Of a stretch of DNA of 64,000 bases, positions 16,229 through 23,794 are shown piece by piece. The position numbers were made by a program, and so were the translations under genes. Origin of the DNA: C7867-006 sp964453075 (lineage in GTDB: Bacteria > Patescibacteriota > Minisyncoccia > Phycocordibacterales > DATDWN01). The notes beneath the pieces were generated by a model that worked only from the letters and a program-made list of their open reading frames with translations, was not told where the DNA came from and made no database searches. The stretch covers positions 1-64,000 of the forward strand of contig CAYVNM010000001.1 in the NCBI GenBank assembly GCA_964453075.1. The letters run 5' to 3'. How positions within the stretch are numbered: position 1 is the stretch's first letter; every line of letters starts with the position of its first letter.

Positions 16229-18973
16229 ATGCCGAATCAAGAGACTCCACGTTTTAGTAATCCAGAGGAAGAAATCGCTTTTCTTCGTGAGCAGATTTCA
16301 AATAAAGAAATGGAATTACGTGAAAGTAAAAAAGATTTTGATATAAACGATATAGTAAAACAACAAATAGAAATTTATAAAGATAAGTTACCAAAAGATG
16401 TTTTGGATGATACATTTGCTTTAGCAAAAGCCGATTTAGATTCTTTAGTGTTAAATTTGGCACCAGAAAGACATGATAAAAAGATAGAAGAACTTCTTGC
16501 TATTCTCAACGAAAAAGGTATAAAAAATGCAATGTCAGTTCTAAATGGCTTCAATGATCCACATTTGGAGGATGATTTTCATCGTTTTCTTGTTCAATAT
16601 ATAAAGCATGGACATGATGCAAAAGGTGTAAACATTTCTAACGAAGAATTTAGGGGATTAGGGATGACATTGTATGAAGTGGTTTTGCCAGAAGATGCAA
16701 GTGGTATAGATAAGGACAAAAGTAAACCCTTGAAAGAGCTTATTTCAAGTATGGAGCAGTTTTTGTCCGGAATGCTTTCTGTGGTAAATAAAGATGACAC
16801 AAAGGATTACAAAAAAAACTATATAGTTTTGGAAATTGCCAACGCAAACGGAAGTGATCAATTTGTTTTTTATGTAGCGGTTCCAGATGCCCATAAAACT
16901 CTTTTTGAAAAACAAATAATTTCTATTTTTCATAACGCAAAAATAACCGAGGCAAACTCTGACTACAATATTTTTAATTCTGATGGTATTTCTGTAGGTT
17001 CTTATCTTGAATCTACTGTTAATCCTGTGTATCAATTCAAAACCTATGAATCTTTTGATCATGATCCTATGAACGTCATACTAAATAGCTTTAGTAAAAT
17101 ACAAAAAGATGGGGAGGGGGCCGGAATTCAAATAGTTTTTGCTCCAAAGTCAGATTATTTTCAAAAAAAATATGAATTTGCTATTGATCAGATAGAAAAA
17201 GGTGAAAAAACAAAGGATGCCATAAATCTACCAGAATCTATTGGTGGGGAATTCAAGAAAACCATATTTTCTTTATTTAAATCTACACCCAAGGAAGATG
17301 AAGAAAAAAAACCTATTGACACTGAGGCTGTACAAAAAATTAAACAAAAAATTAGTAGTACGATAGTAGCCACAAATATACGTCTGATAGCTTCTGCTCA
17401 GAGTAGAATAGATGCAGAGAGGATTTTACAAACCTTAGAATCAAGTTTTAACCAATTTACTGATCCGACAACAAACGGTCTTAAGGCCAAGAGGCTTGAA
17501 AAAGCATCTTTGTTAAAAATGTTTAGAGATTATTCTTTTAGGACTTACAATGACAGCCAACTTTTGCCATTGAATCTTCGAGAAGTAACTACTTTATATC
17601 ACTTTCAAAATACAGGTTTATCTCCGACCCCACAACTAAAACAAACTCAAGCTGTTTCAGCACCTGCCCCAGCAGAGATAGGTATAGACGGAACATTGCT
17701 TGGTGTTAATACTTACAGAAATGTTGACACTCCTATTTATATGCAAGATGAGGACAGACTTAGACATCTTTATACAATTGGACAAACCGGCACAGGAAAG
17801 ACAACTCTTTTGAAAAACATGATCATTCAAGATATAGAGAAAGGTAACGGTTGTTGTTTTATAGATCCACACGGAAGCGATGTGCAAGACATTTTAGCAA
17901 ATATTCCACAAAACCGTTTTCAAGATGTTATATATTTTGACCCCAGTTATGTGGAGCGTCCTATGGCTTTGAACATGCTTGAATATGACAGGTCTCATCC
18001 CGAGCAAAAAACTTTTGTTGTTAATGAATTATTCAGTATTTTCCAAAAATTATATGGCAAAGTGCCAGAAGCTCTCGGGCCAATGTTCGAGCAGTATTTT
18101 AGAAATGCCACAATGCTTGTCATAGAGGACCCAGATACAGGTTGTACTCTTTTGGATGTTTCAAGAGTGATGACGAATAAAGCTTTCAGGGATCTGAAAC
18201 TTTCTAATTGTAAAAATCCAATAGTTGTTCAGTTTTGGAAAGAAGTTGCGGAAAAAGCCGGTGGTGAGGCTTCTCTCGCCAACATTGTTCCTTACATTAC
18301 CTCAAAATTCGATGTTTTCCTTGCAAATGAAATCATGCGACCCATCATTGCACAAGAAAAATCATCCTTTGATTTCAGAGAAATCATGGATGATAAAAAA
18401 ATATTACTTGTGAATTTGTCCAAAGGACGACTCGGAGATATAAACGCAAGTTTGATTGGACTTATTTTGGTTGGTAAAATTTTGATGGCGGCCCTTTCTC
18501 GTGTGGATTCTATTGGCAAAAATTTCCCTCCTTTTTATTTGTATATTGATGAATTCCAAAATATAACTACAAATTCAATAGCCACCATACTTTCTGAAGC
18601 CAGAAAATACAAACTATCACTTAACATCGCTCATCAATTTATAGCTCAATTACAAGAAGATATCAGAGACGCTGTATTCGGTAACGTGGGGTCTATTGCA
18701 GCTTTTAGAGTTGGCGCAGAGGACGCAGAATATTTAGAAAAACAATTTAGTCCTGTTTTCACCGCAAAGGATATTATGAATATAGATAACTACAATGCAT
18801 ATTTAAAGATGCTGGTCGGAGGTAAGCCAGTAAAGGCTTTCAATATACGAGCTTCAGCACCCCAACAAGGAAATTCTAAAATAGTAGAGACTTTGAAACA
18901 ACTTTCATACCTGACATACGGTGGAAATAAAGATGAAATAGAAACAGAGATTTTAGAAAAATACAAAAAATAA
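16229..18973 (+). CDS. VirD4/TraG-like type IV secretion ATPase
   Basis: 914 residues. The N-terminal half (about 1-480) is not recognised and has an amphipathic coiled start. The C-terminal half is a HerA/VirD4-type RecA-like ATPase: Walker A GQTGTGKTTLL (about 518), CFIDPHGSD, Walker B YLYIDEFQN (about 771), then a sensor with LSEARKYKLSLNIAHQ. Enzymes of this type pump DNA or protein through membranes in conjugation. Strong membrane helices are absent. No relaxase or other secretion genes are near, so it is a solitary member, as often in Patescibacteria. TATAAT (16217-16222) is 6 nt before the ATG. Confidence 0.85.
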   Translation: MPNQETPRFSNPEEEIAFLREQISNKEMELRESKKDFDINDIVKQQIEIYKDKLPKDVLDDTFALAKADLDSLVLNLAPERHDKKIEELLAILNEKGIKNAMSVLNGFNDPHLEDDFHRFLVQYIKHGHDAKGVNISNEEFRGLGMTLYEVVLPEDASGIDKDKSKPLKELISSMEQFLSGMLSVVNKDDTKDYKKNYIVLEIANANGSDQFVFYVAVPDAHKTLFEKQIISIFHNAKITEANSDYNIFNSDGISVGSYLESTVNPVYQFKTYESFDHDPMNVILNSFSKIQKDGEGAGIQIVFAPKSDYFQKKYEFAIDQIEKGEKTKDAINLPESIGGEFKKTIFSLFKSTPKEDEEKKPIDTEAVQKIKQKISSTIVATNIRLIASAQSRIDAERILQTLESSFNQFTDPTTNGLKAKRLEKASLLKMFRDYSFRTYNDSQLLPLNLREVTTLYHFQNTGLSPTPQLKQTQAVSAPAPAEIGIDGTLLGVNTYRNVDTPIYMQDEDRLRHLYTIGQTGTGKTTLLKNMIIQDIEKGNGCCFIDPHGSDVQDILANIPQNRFQDVIYFDPSYVERPMALNMLEYDRSHPEQKTFVVNELFSIFQKLYGKVPEALGPMFEQYFRNATMLVIEDPDTGCTLLDVSRVMTNKAFRDLKLSNCKNPIVVQFWKEVAEKAGGEASLANIVPYITSKFDVFLANEIMRPIIAQEKSSFDFREIMDDKKILLVNLSKGRLGDINASLIGLILVGKILMAALSRVDSIGKNFPPFYLYIDEFQNITTNSIATILSEARKYKLSLNIAHQFIAQLQEDIRDAVFGNVGSIAAFRVGAEDAEYLEKQFSPVFTAKDIMNIDNYNAYLKMLVGGKPVKAFNIRASAPQQGNSKIVETLKQLSYLTYGGNKDEIETEILEKYKK

Positions 18974-18984
18974 ATAAATGGAAA

Positions 18985-19009
18985 GGGGAGGTGGCCGAAG
19001 CTCCTCCCC
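18985..19009 (-). terminator. Terminator of the 19025 gene
   Basis: GGGGAGG (18985-18991) and CCTCCCC (19003-19009) pair; on the minus strand the stem is followed by TTTCC. It also lies 12 nt after the plus-strand ATPase stop, but lacks a plus-strand T-run. Confidence 0.7.
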
Positions 19010-19024
19010 ATGTGACACCTCTCG

Positions 19025-19210
19025 CTAGTCGCGATAGGTGTCGTCGTTCGCTGCGCGACGTGCGTAGTCGTCGCCCTCAACCTCGCTTGCTGGCCTGAGG
19101 GGGCGATCCTGCAGCCTCTTGCGGTACTCACGGACCGAATTGTCCACTGATTTTCTGTAGACTTTATTCGCCGTCTTGCCACGACTTTTCCCTTTCCAGG
19201 GTCGTGTCAT
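19025..19210 (-). CDS. Small basic accessory protein
   Basis: 61 residues from the ATG at 19210, chosen because AGGAGG sits 8 nt upstream. The N-terminal two thirds are rich in Lys and Arg (TRPWKGKSRGKTANKVYRKS), the end is acidic (EVEGDDYARRAANDDTYRD). It may bind nucleic acid, but no fold is recognised. It has a GC-rich composition, its own promoter and terminator. It lies between two core genes on opposite strands. Confidence 0.62.
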   Translation of the reverse strand: MTRPWKGKSRGKTANKVYRKSVDNSVREYRKRLQDRPLRPASEVEGDDYARRAANDDTYRD

Positions 19211-19232
19211 GTACGATACCTCCTGAATTAAA

Positions 19233-19261
19233 CAATAACACCAAATAGTGCTTTGTGTCAA
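19233..19261 (-). promoter_or_regulatory. Promoter of the small basic protein
   Basis: On the minus strand: TTGACA (19261-19256), 17 nt spacer, TTATTG (19238-19233). It starts 4 nt downstream of the yqeY stop codon, as the 2237 promoter does after mreC. Confidence 0.6.
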
Positions 19262-19264
19262 TAG

Positions 19265-19720
19265 TTAGTTTACAAGTTTATCCACAACGTTTTTTACCAC
19301 ATTTCCATCTGCTTTACCTTTGAGTTCCTTCATGAGAGTTCCCATAAACATTCCTGCTTTAGATTTATCTATCCCTCCTATTTCTTCTATTTTTGATTTA
19401 GCAAAAGTCATTACTTCGTCCTCTGACATCATTTGAGGTAGGTAGGTTTCTAGAACAGCTAGTTCTGCCTTTTCTGTGTCTACCAAGTCAGCTCTACCTC
19501 CTTTTGTGAATTGATCAATAGAATCTTTTCTCTGTTTTACTGCTCTCCGGATTACATTCAAAACCTCTTCATCAGATAATTCTTCTTGAGGAGTTCTTTT
19601 TAGAGAAACAAGTTCATTGGTACAGCTACTAACTAATCCTCTTAAGACACCCAATTTTACTGTGTCATGAGCTTTCATAGCTTCTTTTATTTGTTCTTTA
19701 AGTGTGTTGTGTAGAGACAT
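19265..19720 (-). CDS. GatB/YqeY domain protein
   Basis: 151 residues from the ATG at 19720 (the 54 nt in-frame extension is hydrophobic and atypical). It is the YqeY family: helical N-terminal domain with AMKAHDTVKLGVLRGL, then the GatB-tail domain with AVLETYLPQMMSEDE and KAGMFMGTLMKELKGKADG. Related to the tRNA-binding tail of the amidotransferase GatB; the function of stand-alone YqeY is uncertain. Confidence 0.92.
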   Translation of the reverse strand: MSLHNTLKEQIKEAMKAHDTVKLGVLRGLVSSCTNELVSLKRTPQEELSDEEVLNVIRRAVKQRKDSIDQFTKGGRADLVDTEKAELAVLETYLPQMMSEDEVMTFAKSKIEEIGGIDKSKAGMFMGTLMKELKGKADGNVVKNVVDKLVN

Positions 19721-19803
19721 AAATTTAATAAGAATATTATTAATCAATGCATAAATACTCACAAATATTACCATAAATTCAATACATTTAGTATAATAAC
19801 AAT

Positions 19804-20813
19804 ATGAACATAACGATAGTCATTATCATTTTTTTGGCATTTATGGGTGGGGCTTTTATAGCATATCTACTTAGACCAAAAGGGAGTACAGATGATACAG
19901 GGCTTAAACTCATCCTCCAGCAAATAAATGAGCTCAATAGGGTTGTAGATGCAAAAATAGGAGAAAGCACTAGAAACATGAATGAGTCTGTCAGGACTCA
20001 GCTCGGTGAGTCAGCCAGTCTCATACGCGAGGTGACAAAAGGTTTAACTAAACTAGATGAAACAAACCGCCAGGTGGTTTCTTTTGCGGACCAGCTACAA
20101 AACTTGCAGGATATTTTGAAAAATCCAAAACAGCGTGGAATTTTGGGGGAGTACTATCTTGAAACACTTTTGAAAAACGTACTAGCTCCCAACCAGTATC
20201 AAATGCAATATGGATTCAAAAATGGAGAGATAGTAGATGCTGTGGTTTTTGTAAAAGATAAAATTATCCCAGTTGACTCCAAGTTTTCATTGGAAAATTA
20301 CAACCGAATGTCAGAGACCAATGATCCCACTGAGAAAGAAAGACTAGAAAAATTATTTGTGAATGATTTGAAACTCCGCATTACAGAAACCGCAAAATAT
20401 ATCAGGCCAGAAGAGGGAACTATGGAATTTGCTTTCATGTTTATTCCACATGAGGCGATTTATTATGATTTGCTCATAAATAAAATAGGAGCCATAACGG
20501 AAGACACAGAAAACCTAATACAGCGCGCTGCTGGAAAATACAAGGTTATTATTGTTTCTCCAACGTCTTTCTTGGCTTATCTTCAGACAGTTTTGCAGGG
20601 TCTCAAAGCTATGCAGATAGAAGAAACAACAAAAGATATTATAAAAAGAGTGGGGGAGATTGGAACTCATTTGAAAAAATATGAGGATTATCATGCGCGA
20701 CTCGGATCTGCGCTCGGCACTGTTGTAAACCATTACAATAGCTCAAGTAAGGAGTTTAAGAAGATTGATAAAGACGTGGTGCGTATCACAGGCACCTCAA
20801 TAGATTTTGAACC
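19804..20813 (+). CDS. rmuC: RmuC DNA recombination protein, cut by gap
   Basis: About 337 residues are visible before the N gap. N-terminal membrane helix (about 2-22), coiled coil (35-100), then the RmuC nuclease-like domain: QRGILGEYYLETLL, VDAVVFVKDKIIPVDSKF, YIRPEEGTMEFAFMFIP and VIIVSPTSFLAYLQTVLQGL. RmuC limits recombination at inverted repeats. The C-terminal end is lost in the gap. TATAAT (19792-19797) lies 6 nt before the ATG. Confidence 0.92.
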
Positions 20814-20913
20814 NNNNNNNNNNNNNNNNNNNNNNNNNNNNNNNNNNNNNNNNNNNNNNNNNNNNNNNNNNNNNNNNNNNNNNNNNNNNNNNNNNNNNNN
20901 NNNNNNNNNNNNN
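20814..20913. other. Assembly gap 1 (100 N)
   Basis: Exactly 100 N, a conventional scaffold-gap length, so the true size is unknown. It removes the end of rmuC and the promoter region of the next gene. The left edge reads GAACC, compatible with but not proof of a palindromic element starting there. Confidence 0.98.
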
Positions 20914-20953
20914 TGCTAGTCTTTCAGAAGAAACATTCCTGAGAGGAGGAACC

Positions 20954-21145
20954 ATGTTTCCAAAATGTCCTAGGTGTGGCGGTGCGTTGCGCCCGTCGTG
21001 GCACAAGGGTGCACACGACTGTCAGTACTGTGGTCGTCGGTTTCTTCGGGAAGGGGATGTTTTCACAGAAGTTGCTCGTCCGAGATCGGAGCTGGGAGCT
21101 TATCTCACTCGTCGAATAGTTCAAGAACAGGGAGGTAAAAAATAG
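20954..21145 (+). CDS. Zinc-ribbon accessory protein
   Basis: 63 residues. Two CxxC knuckles, CPRCGG and CQYCGRR, 14 residues apart form a classic zinc ribbon, followed by a basic helix. AGAGGAGGA precedes the ATG by about 4 nt. Such small ribbons often bind nucleic acid or a protein partner; no specific family is recognised. GC-rich with its own terminator, so part of the cassette-like set. Its promoter would lie in or next to the gap. Confidence 0.68.
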   Translation: MFPKCPRCGGALRPSWHKGAHDCQYCGRRFLREGDVFTEVARPRSELGAYLTRRIVQEQGGKK

Positions 21146-21166
21146 TCCTTTCGGCAGTGGCCATTT

Positions 21167-21198
21167 CCGCTTATCGGGTCTTCCTGGTAAGCGGTTTT
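21167..21198 (+). terminator. Terminator of the zinc-ribbon gene
   Basis: CCGCTTA (21167-21173) pairs with TAAGCGG (21188-21194), extended by G-T pairing, followed by TTTT. Confidence 0.75.
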
Positions 21199-21214
21199 GC
21201 TTTGTATTAATTAC

Positions 21215-21243
21215 TTGCAATTTTAAGCTATTTTTTGTAGTAT
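21215..21243 (+). promoter_or_regulatory. Promoter of rplU
   Basis: TTGCAA (21215-21220), 17 nt, TAGTAT (21238-21243), then 9 nt to the ATG. The predicted leader is only about 2 nt. Confidence 0.6.
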
Positions 21244-21252
21244 TGGGACACT

Positions 21253-21570
21253 ATGGAATTTGCAGTTATAAAAACAGGTGGCAAGCAATACAAGGTCTCC
21301 AAGGGAGATGTTGTTAAAATTGAGAAAATAAAGGGTGATTTTAAGGTTGGAGACAAGGTCACTTTTAACGATGTTTTACTTGTAGAAGACGGAAAAGATA
21401 CTAAAATAGGTACTCCATATATAGCTACAGCAAAGGTAGAAGGCACTCTAGAGGCCGTAGGACGCAATAAGACAGTAGATGTTATCAAATACAAGCAAAA
21501 GAGCCGATATTTCAAAAAGAATGGGCACAGACAGCCTTGGTTTAAAGTAAAGATCGATACAATAAAATAG
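21253..21570 (+). CDS. rplU: 50S ribosomal protein L21
   Basis: 105 residues, usual length. Family features: start MEFAVIKTGGKQYKVSKGD, central KVTFNDVLLV, and the C-terminal KYKQKSRYFKKNGHRQPW that contacts 23S rRNA. In most bacteria rplU is followed by rpmA; here rpmA is at 28582 on the other strand. A terminator follows directly, so it is monocistronic. Confidence 0.97.
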   Translation: MEFAVIKTGGKQYKVSKGDVVKIEKIKGDFKVGDKVTFNDVLLVEDGKDTKIGTPYIATAKVEGTLEAVGRNKTVDVIKYKQKSRYFKKNGHRQPWFKVKIDTIK

Positions 21571-21576
21571 TCAATA

Positions 21577-21606
21577 AAACAGCCTCCACTCGGAGGCTGT
21601 TTTATT
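21577..21606 (+). terminator. Terminator of rplU
   Basis: AAAACAGCCTCC pairs with GGAGGCTGTTTT across a 4 nt loop, followed by ATTT. Confidence 0.85.
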
Positions 21607-21668
21607 TATAAAATCTTTTTCTCACCATTTCATTTATGGATTCAACGAGATTTTGAAATCCAAGAAAA

Positions 21669-21690
21669 GGGCCCGTATTTCTACGGGCCC
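21669..21690 (-). terminator. Terminator of the GNAT gene
   Basis: GGGCCCGTA (21669-21677) and TACGGGCCC (21682-21690) form a 9 bp stem with a 4 nt loop; on the minus strand it is followed by TTTTC. It starts 10 nt after the stop codon. Confidence 0.85.
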
Positions 21691-21699
21691 CAGCTGTGA

Positions 21700-22281
21700 C
21701 TAGCGGATCTTACCAGTCTTCTGGTGCTTCTTCCAGATGGGCAGCCAGTCTTCTTTGAACAGGGCCAACTGGATGAGATCACAGAACTTGCCATTCCTCC
21801 AAACATGCTTTCTCCTCCTGCCCTCAATCCTATATCCACAGTGGAGGCTGTAGTGGAGGCTCCGCTTGTTGTACGAGATGACATCTGAACAGATCTTGCG
21901 AAGGTTCAGAGTATTAAATGCGTACTCGAGCAAAATCATCTTAGCGTCGGTCCCGAATCCACGGTTCCAGTACTCTTTCTCGCCGATGAGGGCGCCAGTA
22001 GTACCGTTCCTGTCGATCCAGTTGATGTTGTGGATCCCCATCGTTCCGATGAGAACACCATCTTTGGTTTCAATACCCATGACAATATTCTTTTCATCCG
22101 AACCAATCCTCTCGTACCACTCCTCCTCTCGTTTTTCAGTTTGAGGGAACGAGTTGGTGATGAATTCTCGGACGTCTGGGTCATTGATCCAGCGGGTAAG
22201 AGCGGGGATGTCTGACTTGTGGAGTGGACGAAGGTTCACGATCCTACCCTCGAGAAAGACGACTTTCTGTGTGCTAGTCAT
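21700..22281 (-). CDS. GNAT acetyltransferase, RimJ/RimL-like (accessory)
   Basis: 193 residues from the ATG at 22281, preceded by AAGGAGAG. The acetyltransferase_3 layout is clear: LRPLHKSDIPALTRWINDP at the start, IGTMGIHNINWIDRNGTTGALIG in the middle, then the acetyl-CoA loop WNRGFGTDAK and LRKICSDVISYNKRSLHY. The substrate could be a protein N-terminus, a small amine or an antibiotic. Composition is GC-rich against recR and rplU. Its leader carries a hairpin plus T-run and a short upstream frame, which may attenuate transcription. Confidence 0.85.
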   Translation of the reverse strand: MTSTQKVVFLEGRIVNLRPLHKSDIPALTRWINDPDVREFITNSFPQTEKREEEWYERIGSDEKNIVMGIETKDGVLIGTMGIHNINWIDRNGTTGALIGEKEYWNRGFGTDAKMILLEYAFNTLNLRKICSDVISYNKRSLHYSLHCGYRIEGRRRKHVWRNGKFCDLIQLALFKEDWLPIWKKHQKTGKIR

Positions 22282-22300
22282 TTCATCTCTCCTTGCAAAG

Positions 22301-22333
22301 AACAAAACTGCCTCAGCGTTATTGCTGAGGCAG
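22301..22333 (-). promoter_or_regulatory. Terminator-like hairpin in the GNAT leader
   Basis: On the minus strand CTGCCTCAGC pairs with GCTGAGGCAG (10 bp perfect, 6 nt loop) and is followed by TTTTGTT, 20 nt before the GNAT start codon. It could be an attenuator for the GNAT gene or the terminator of the small frame at 22362. Confidence 0.65.
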
Positions 22334-22361
22334 TCCATGTATCCCAAAAATGAAGAATGAA

Positions 22362-22460
22362 TTAAACTTGAGGTTCATAGATTGTCCCAGCAGAAATAGC
22401 GCAACCGTAATCGGATGCTTTTTTCACTGTATTCATTTGGAAAAATCTATGATTTGTCAT
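22362..22460 (-). CDS. Possible 32-residue leader peptide or small protein
   Basis: A frame from ATG 22460 to TAA 22362, preceded by TAGGAACT (AGGA about 4 nt upstream). The product has a basic start (TNHRFFQMNTVKKA) and one Cys. It lies just 5' of the hairpin at 22301-22333, the layout of a leader peptide in an attenuator. The inverted repeat CTATGA/TCATAG at its start could instead be the recR terminator, which would make the frame accidental. Confidence 0.3.
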   Translation of the reverse strand: MTNHRFFQMNTVKKASDYGCAISAGTIYEPQV

Positions 22461-22507
22461 AGTTCCTACATAATAGCACAATAATAGCAAAAGGTAAACA
22501 GCTATTT

Positions 22508-23155
22508 CTACTGTCTGTTTTTGAGGGCGTTTTTGATTGTGTCTGAATCAGAGTATTCTAGCTCTGTTCCTGTTGAGAGACCTCGGCCGAGAGTTGATAT
22601 TTTTATATTATTTTTGCCTGCCCGCCCTCCCGTTCGGTCGGGAGCAGGCGGGTCTGTAATGGGTTTCAGGATTTGGGTTAGGTAAGATAGGGTATTTTCA
22701 CCTTCGGGATTGTAATTCAGAGCTATTATAATTTCACTCAGTCCTGTGCCGATTCTTTTTTCAATTATTTTGATTAAATCATTTTGGCGTATTCTTTTTT
22801 CTGGGTTTTTCTCTAGAATGGGAACTGTGCCCCCGAGAATAAAATAGTAGCCATTATAGAATCTAGTTTTTTCAATATTTTCAAAATCCACATCATTTGA
22901 AACAAGCATTAATTGTTTGCCGTCTCTTGTTTCATCTCTGCAAATAGAACAAGTGGTGTGTGTGGTATTGGGGAAGAAACGAAAACAAGTGTCACAGGAA
23001 TGTACAGTGCCCCTAACATCCGTCATAAGTTTTGACAAAGTTTGTACATATGAAATGTCTCTATTTAGTAAAAAGTACACAAACCTTTTAGCTTGTCGTG
23101 GGCCTATACCAGGGAACTCTTTAAAAAGCTCTATTAGTTTTTGAGTGTTATCCAT
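22508..23155 (-). CDS. recR: Recombination mediator RecR
   Basis: 215 residues. Helix-hairpin-helix FPGIGPRQAKRFVYFLL, a C4 zinc finger (CDTC and CSIC), then a Toprim domain (LMLVSNDVDFENIE, IIIALNYNPEGENT) and the C-terminal STLGRGLSTGTELEYSD. RecR acts with RecO and RecF in gap repair. A 36 nt palindromic element is inserted in frame (residues about 168-180) between LTQILKPI and NIKISTLGRG, where other RecR proteins have only a few residues. TAAAAT (minus strand, 23168-23163) lies 7 nt before the ATG. Confidence 0.95.
   Translation of the reverse strand: MDNTQKLIELFKEFPGIGPRQAKRFVYFLLNRDISYVQTLSKLMTDVRGTVHSCDTCFRFFPNTTHTTCSICRDETRDGKQLMLVSNDVDFENIEKTRFYNGYYFILGGTVPILEKNPEKRIRQNDLIKIIEKRIGTGLSEIIIALNYNPEGENTLSYLTQILKPITDPPAPDRTGGRAGKNNIKISTLGRGLSTGTELEYSDSDTIKNALKNRQ
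22617..22652 (-). repeat. Palindromic coding element, copy 3 (36 nt, in recR)
   Basis: Read along recR it begins CCCGCCTGCTCCCGACCG and ends GGGCGGGCAGG. Compared with copy 1 the loop is 6 nt shorter. It is translated in a different frame, as DPPAPDRTGGRAG, and remains open. Orientation relative to the host gene is the same as in the other coding copies. Confidence 0.9.
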
Positions 23156-23206
23156 CCAGAGTATTTTAACAGATAGTGAGCCTAATAAGAAAGATGTTTG
23201 TCTTGC

Positions 23207-23235
23207 TTGACTTTAAGTCTTATTTGGAGTATAAT
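23207..23235 (+). promoter_or_regulatory. Promoter of the 23283 gene
   Basis: TTGACT (23207-23212), 17 nt, TATAAT (23230-23235): nearly consensus. The leader is about 40 nt and ends with AAGGGG before the ATG. Confidence 0.75.
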
Positions 23236-23282
23236 ACTACAGGGTAAGTACTTTGGCGTAAGACTTTGAAAAGGGGATAGCA

Positions 23283-23717
23283 ATGGAAAGACTTCGGTGG
23301 TTTATCATCGCTGGTGGTCTCTTTGTGATCAGCGCTGTTGTGCTGATCATGGGTCGGGATATTCTCTCGGCTTCCAACCATCTTCCCACGGGCGTTGCCA
23401 AGGTCTCGAGAGCAAGAGCCTTTGAGATCAAGGCGGGTCTCACCGACAACGTCTGGATCGACGATGTTCTGGAGATTCCGCGGTTCAGTGACAGGAACTA
23501 CAAACTCGTGGATGACCAGGGCAACACTGCCCGCGTTATCGTGGCAGACCTGGACAAGACGGCAGACGAATGGCATCGGTGCAACATTGGTGACAGGGTC
23601 GTGCTGGAAGTTCGGGACTTCCCGGTGATTTTGTTTGGGCAAGATCCGTCACGACGAGAAAGTCTCGCGTATTTCCTCAAGCCGACGTGTACACAAGAAC
23701 CGTCGGTGCCGTACTAA
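23283..23717 (+). CDS. Membrane-anchored accessory protein, unknown
   Basis: 144 residues: an N-terminal helix (about 7-26) and an extracytoplasmic domain rich in beta-type sequence (WIDDVLEIPRFSDRNYKLVD, IGDRVVLEVRD), which could be an OB-like barrel. No family is recognised. AAGGGG precedes the ATG by about 7 nt. In two 60-base lines I counted 29 and 34 G+C, against 20 in a sample line of the core gene at 44041. It has its own near-consensus promoter and double terminator. Confidence 0.65.
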   Translation: MERLRWFIIAGGLFVISAVVLIMGRDILSASNHLPTGVAKVSRARAFEIKAGLTDNVWIDDVLEIPRFSDRNYKLVDDQGNTARVIVADLDKTADEWHRCNIGDRVVLEVRDFPVILFGQDPSRRESLAYFLKPTCTQEPSVPY

Positions 23718-23723
23718 GACGAA

Positions 23724-23790
23724 TCGGCCGGGGACAATGGTTCCCCGGCCGAGCGCACACCATTTCAATTCACATTGGATGGTGTTTTTT
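23724..23790 (+). terminator. Double hairpin terminator
   Basis: First stem TCGGCCGGGGA/TCCCCGGCCGA (23724-23734 with 23742-23752). Second stem ACACCAT/ATGGTGT (23757-23763 with 23779-23785) followed by a T-run. It lies between convergent genes. Confidence 0.85.
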
Positions 23791-23794
23791 GATT

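Noticed and set aside
18790..19182. 130-codon minus-strand frame over the end of the ATPase gene
   Set aside because: It crosses the terminator hairpin and the coding end of a conserved ATPase, and has no ribosome site; the short frame at 19025 is better supported.
12940..23790. Integron cassette array
   Set aside because: The accessory genes are in both orientations, have individual promoters, are separated by core genes, and no integrase or shared attC-like ends are visible.
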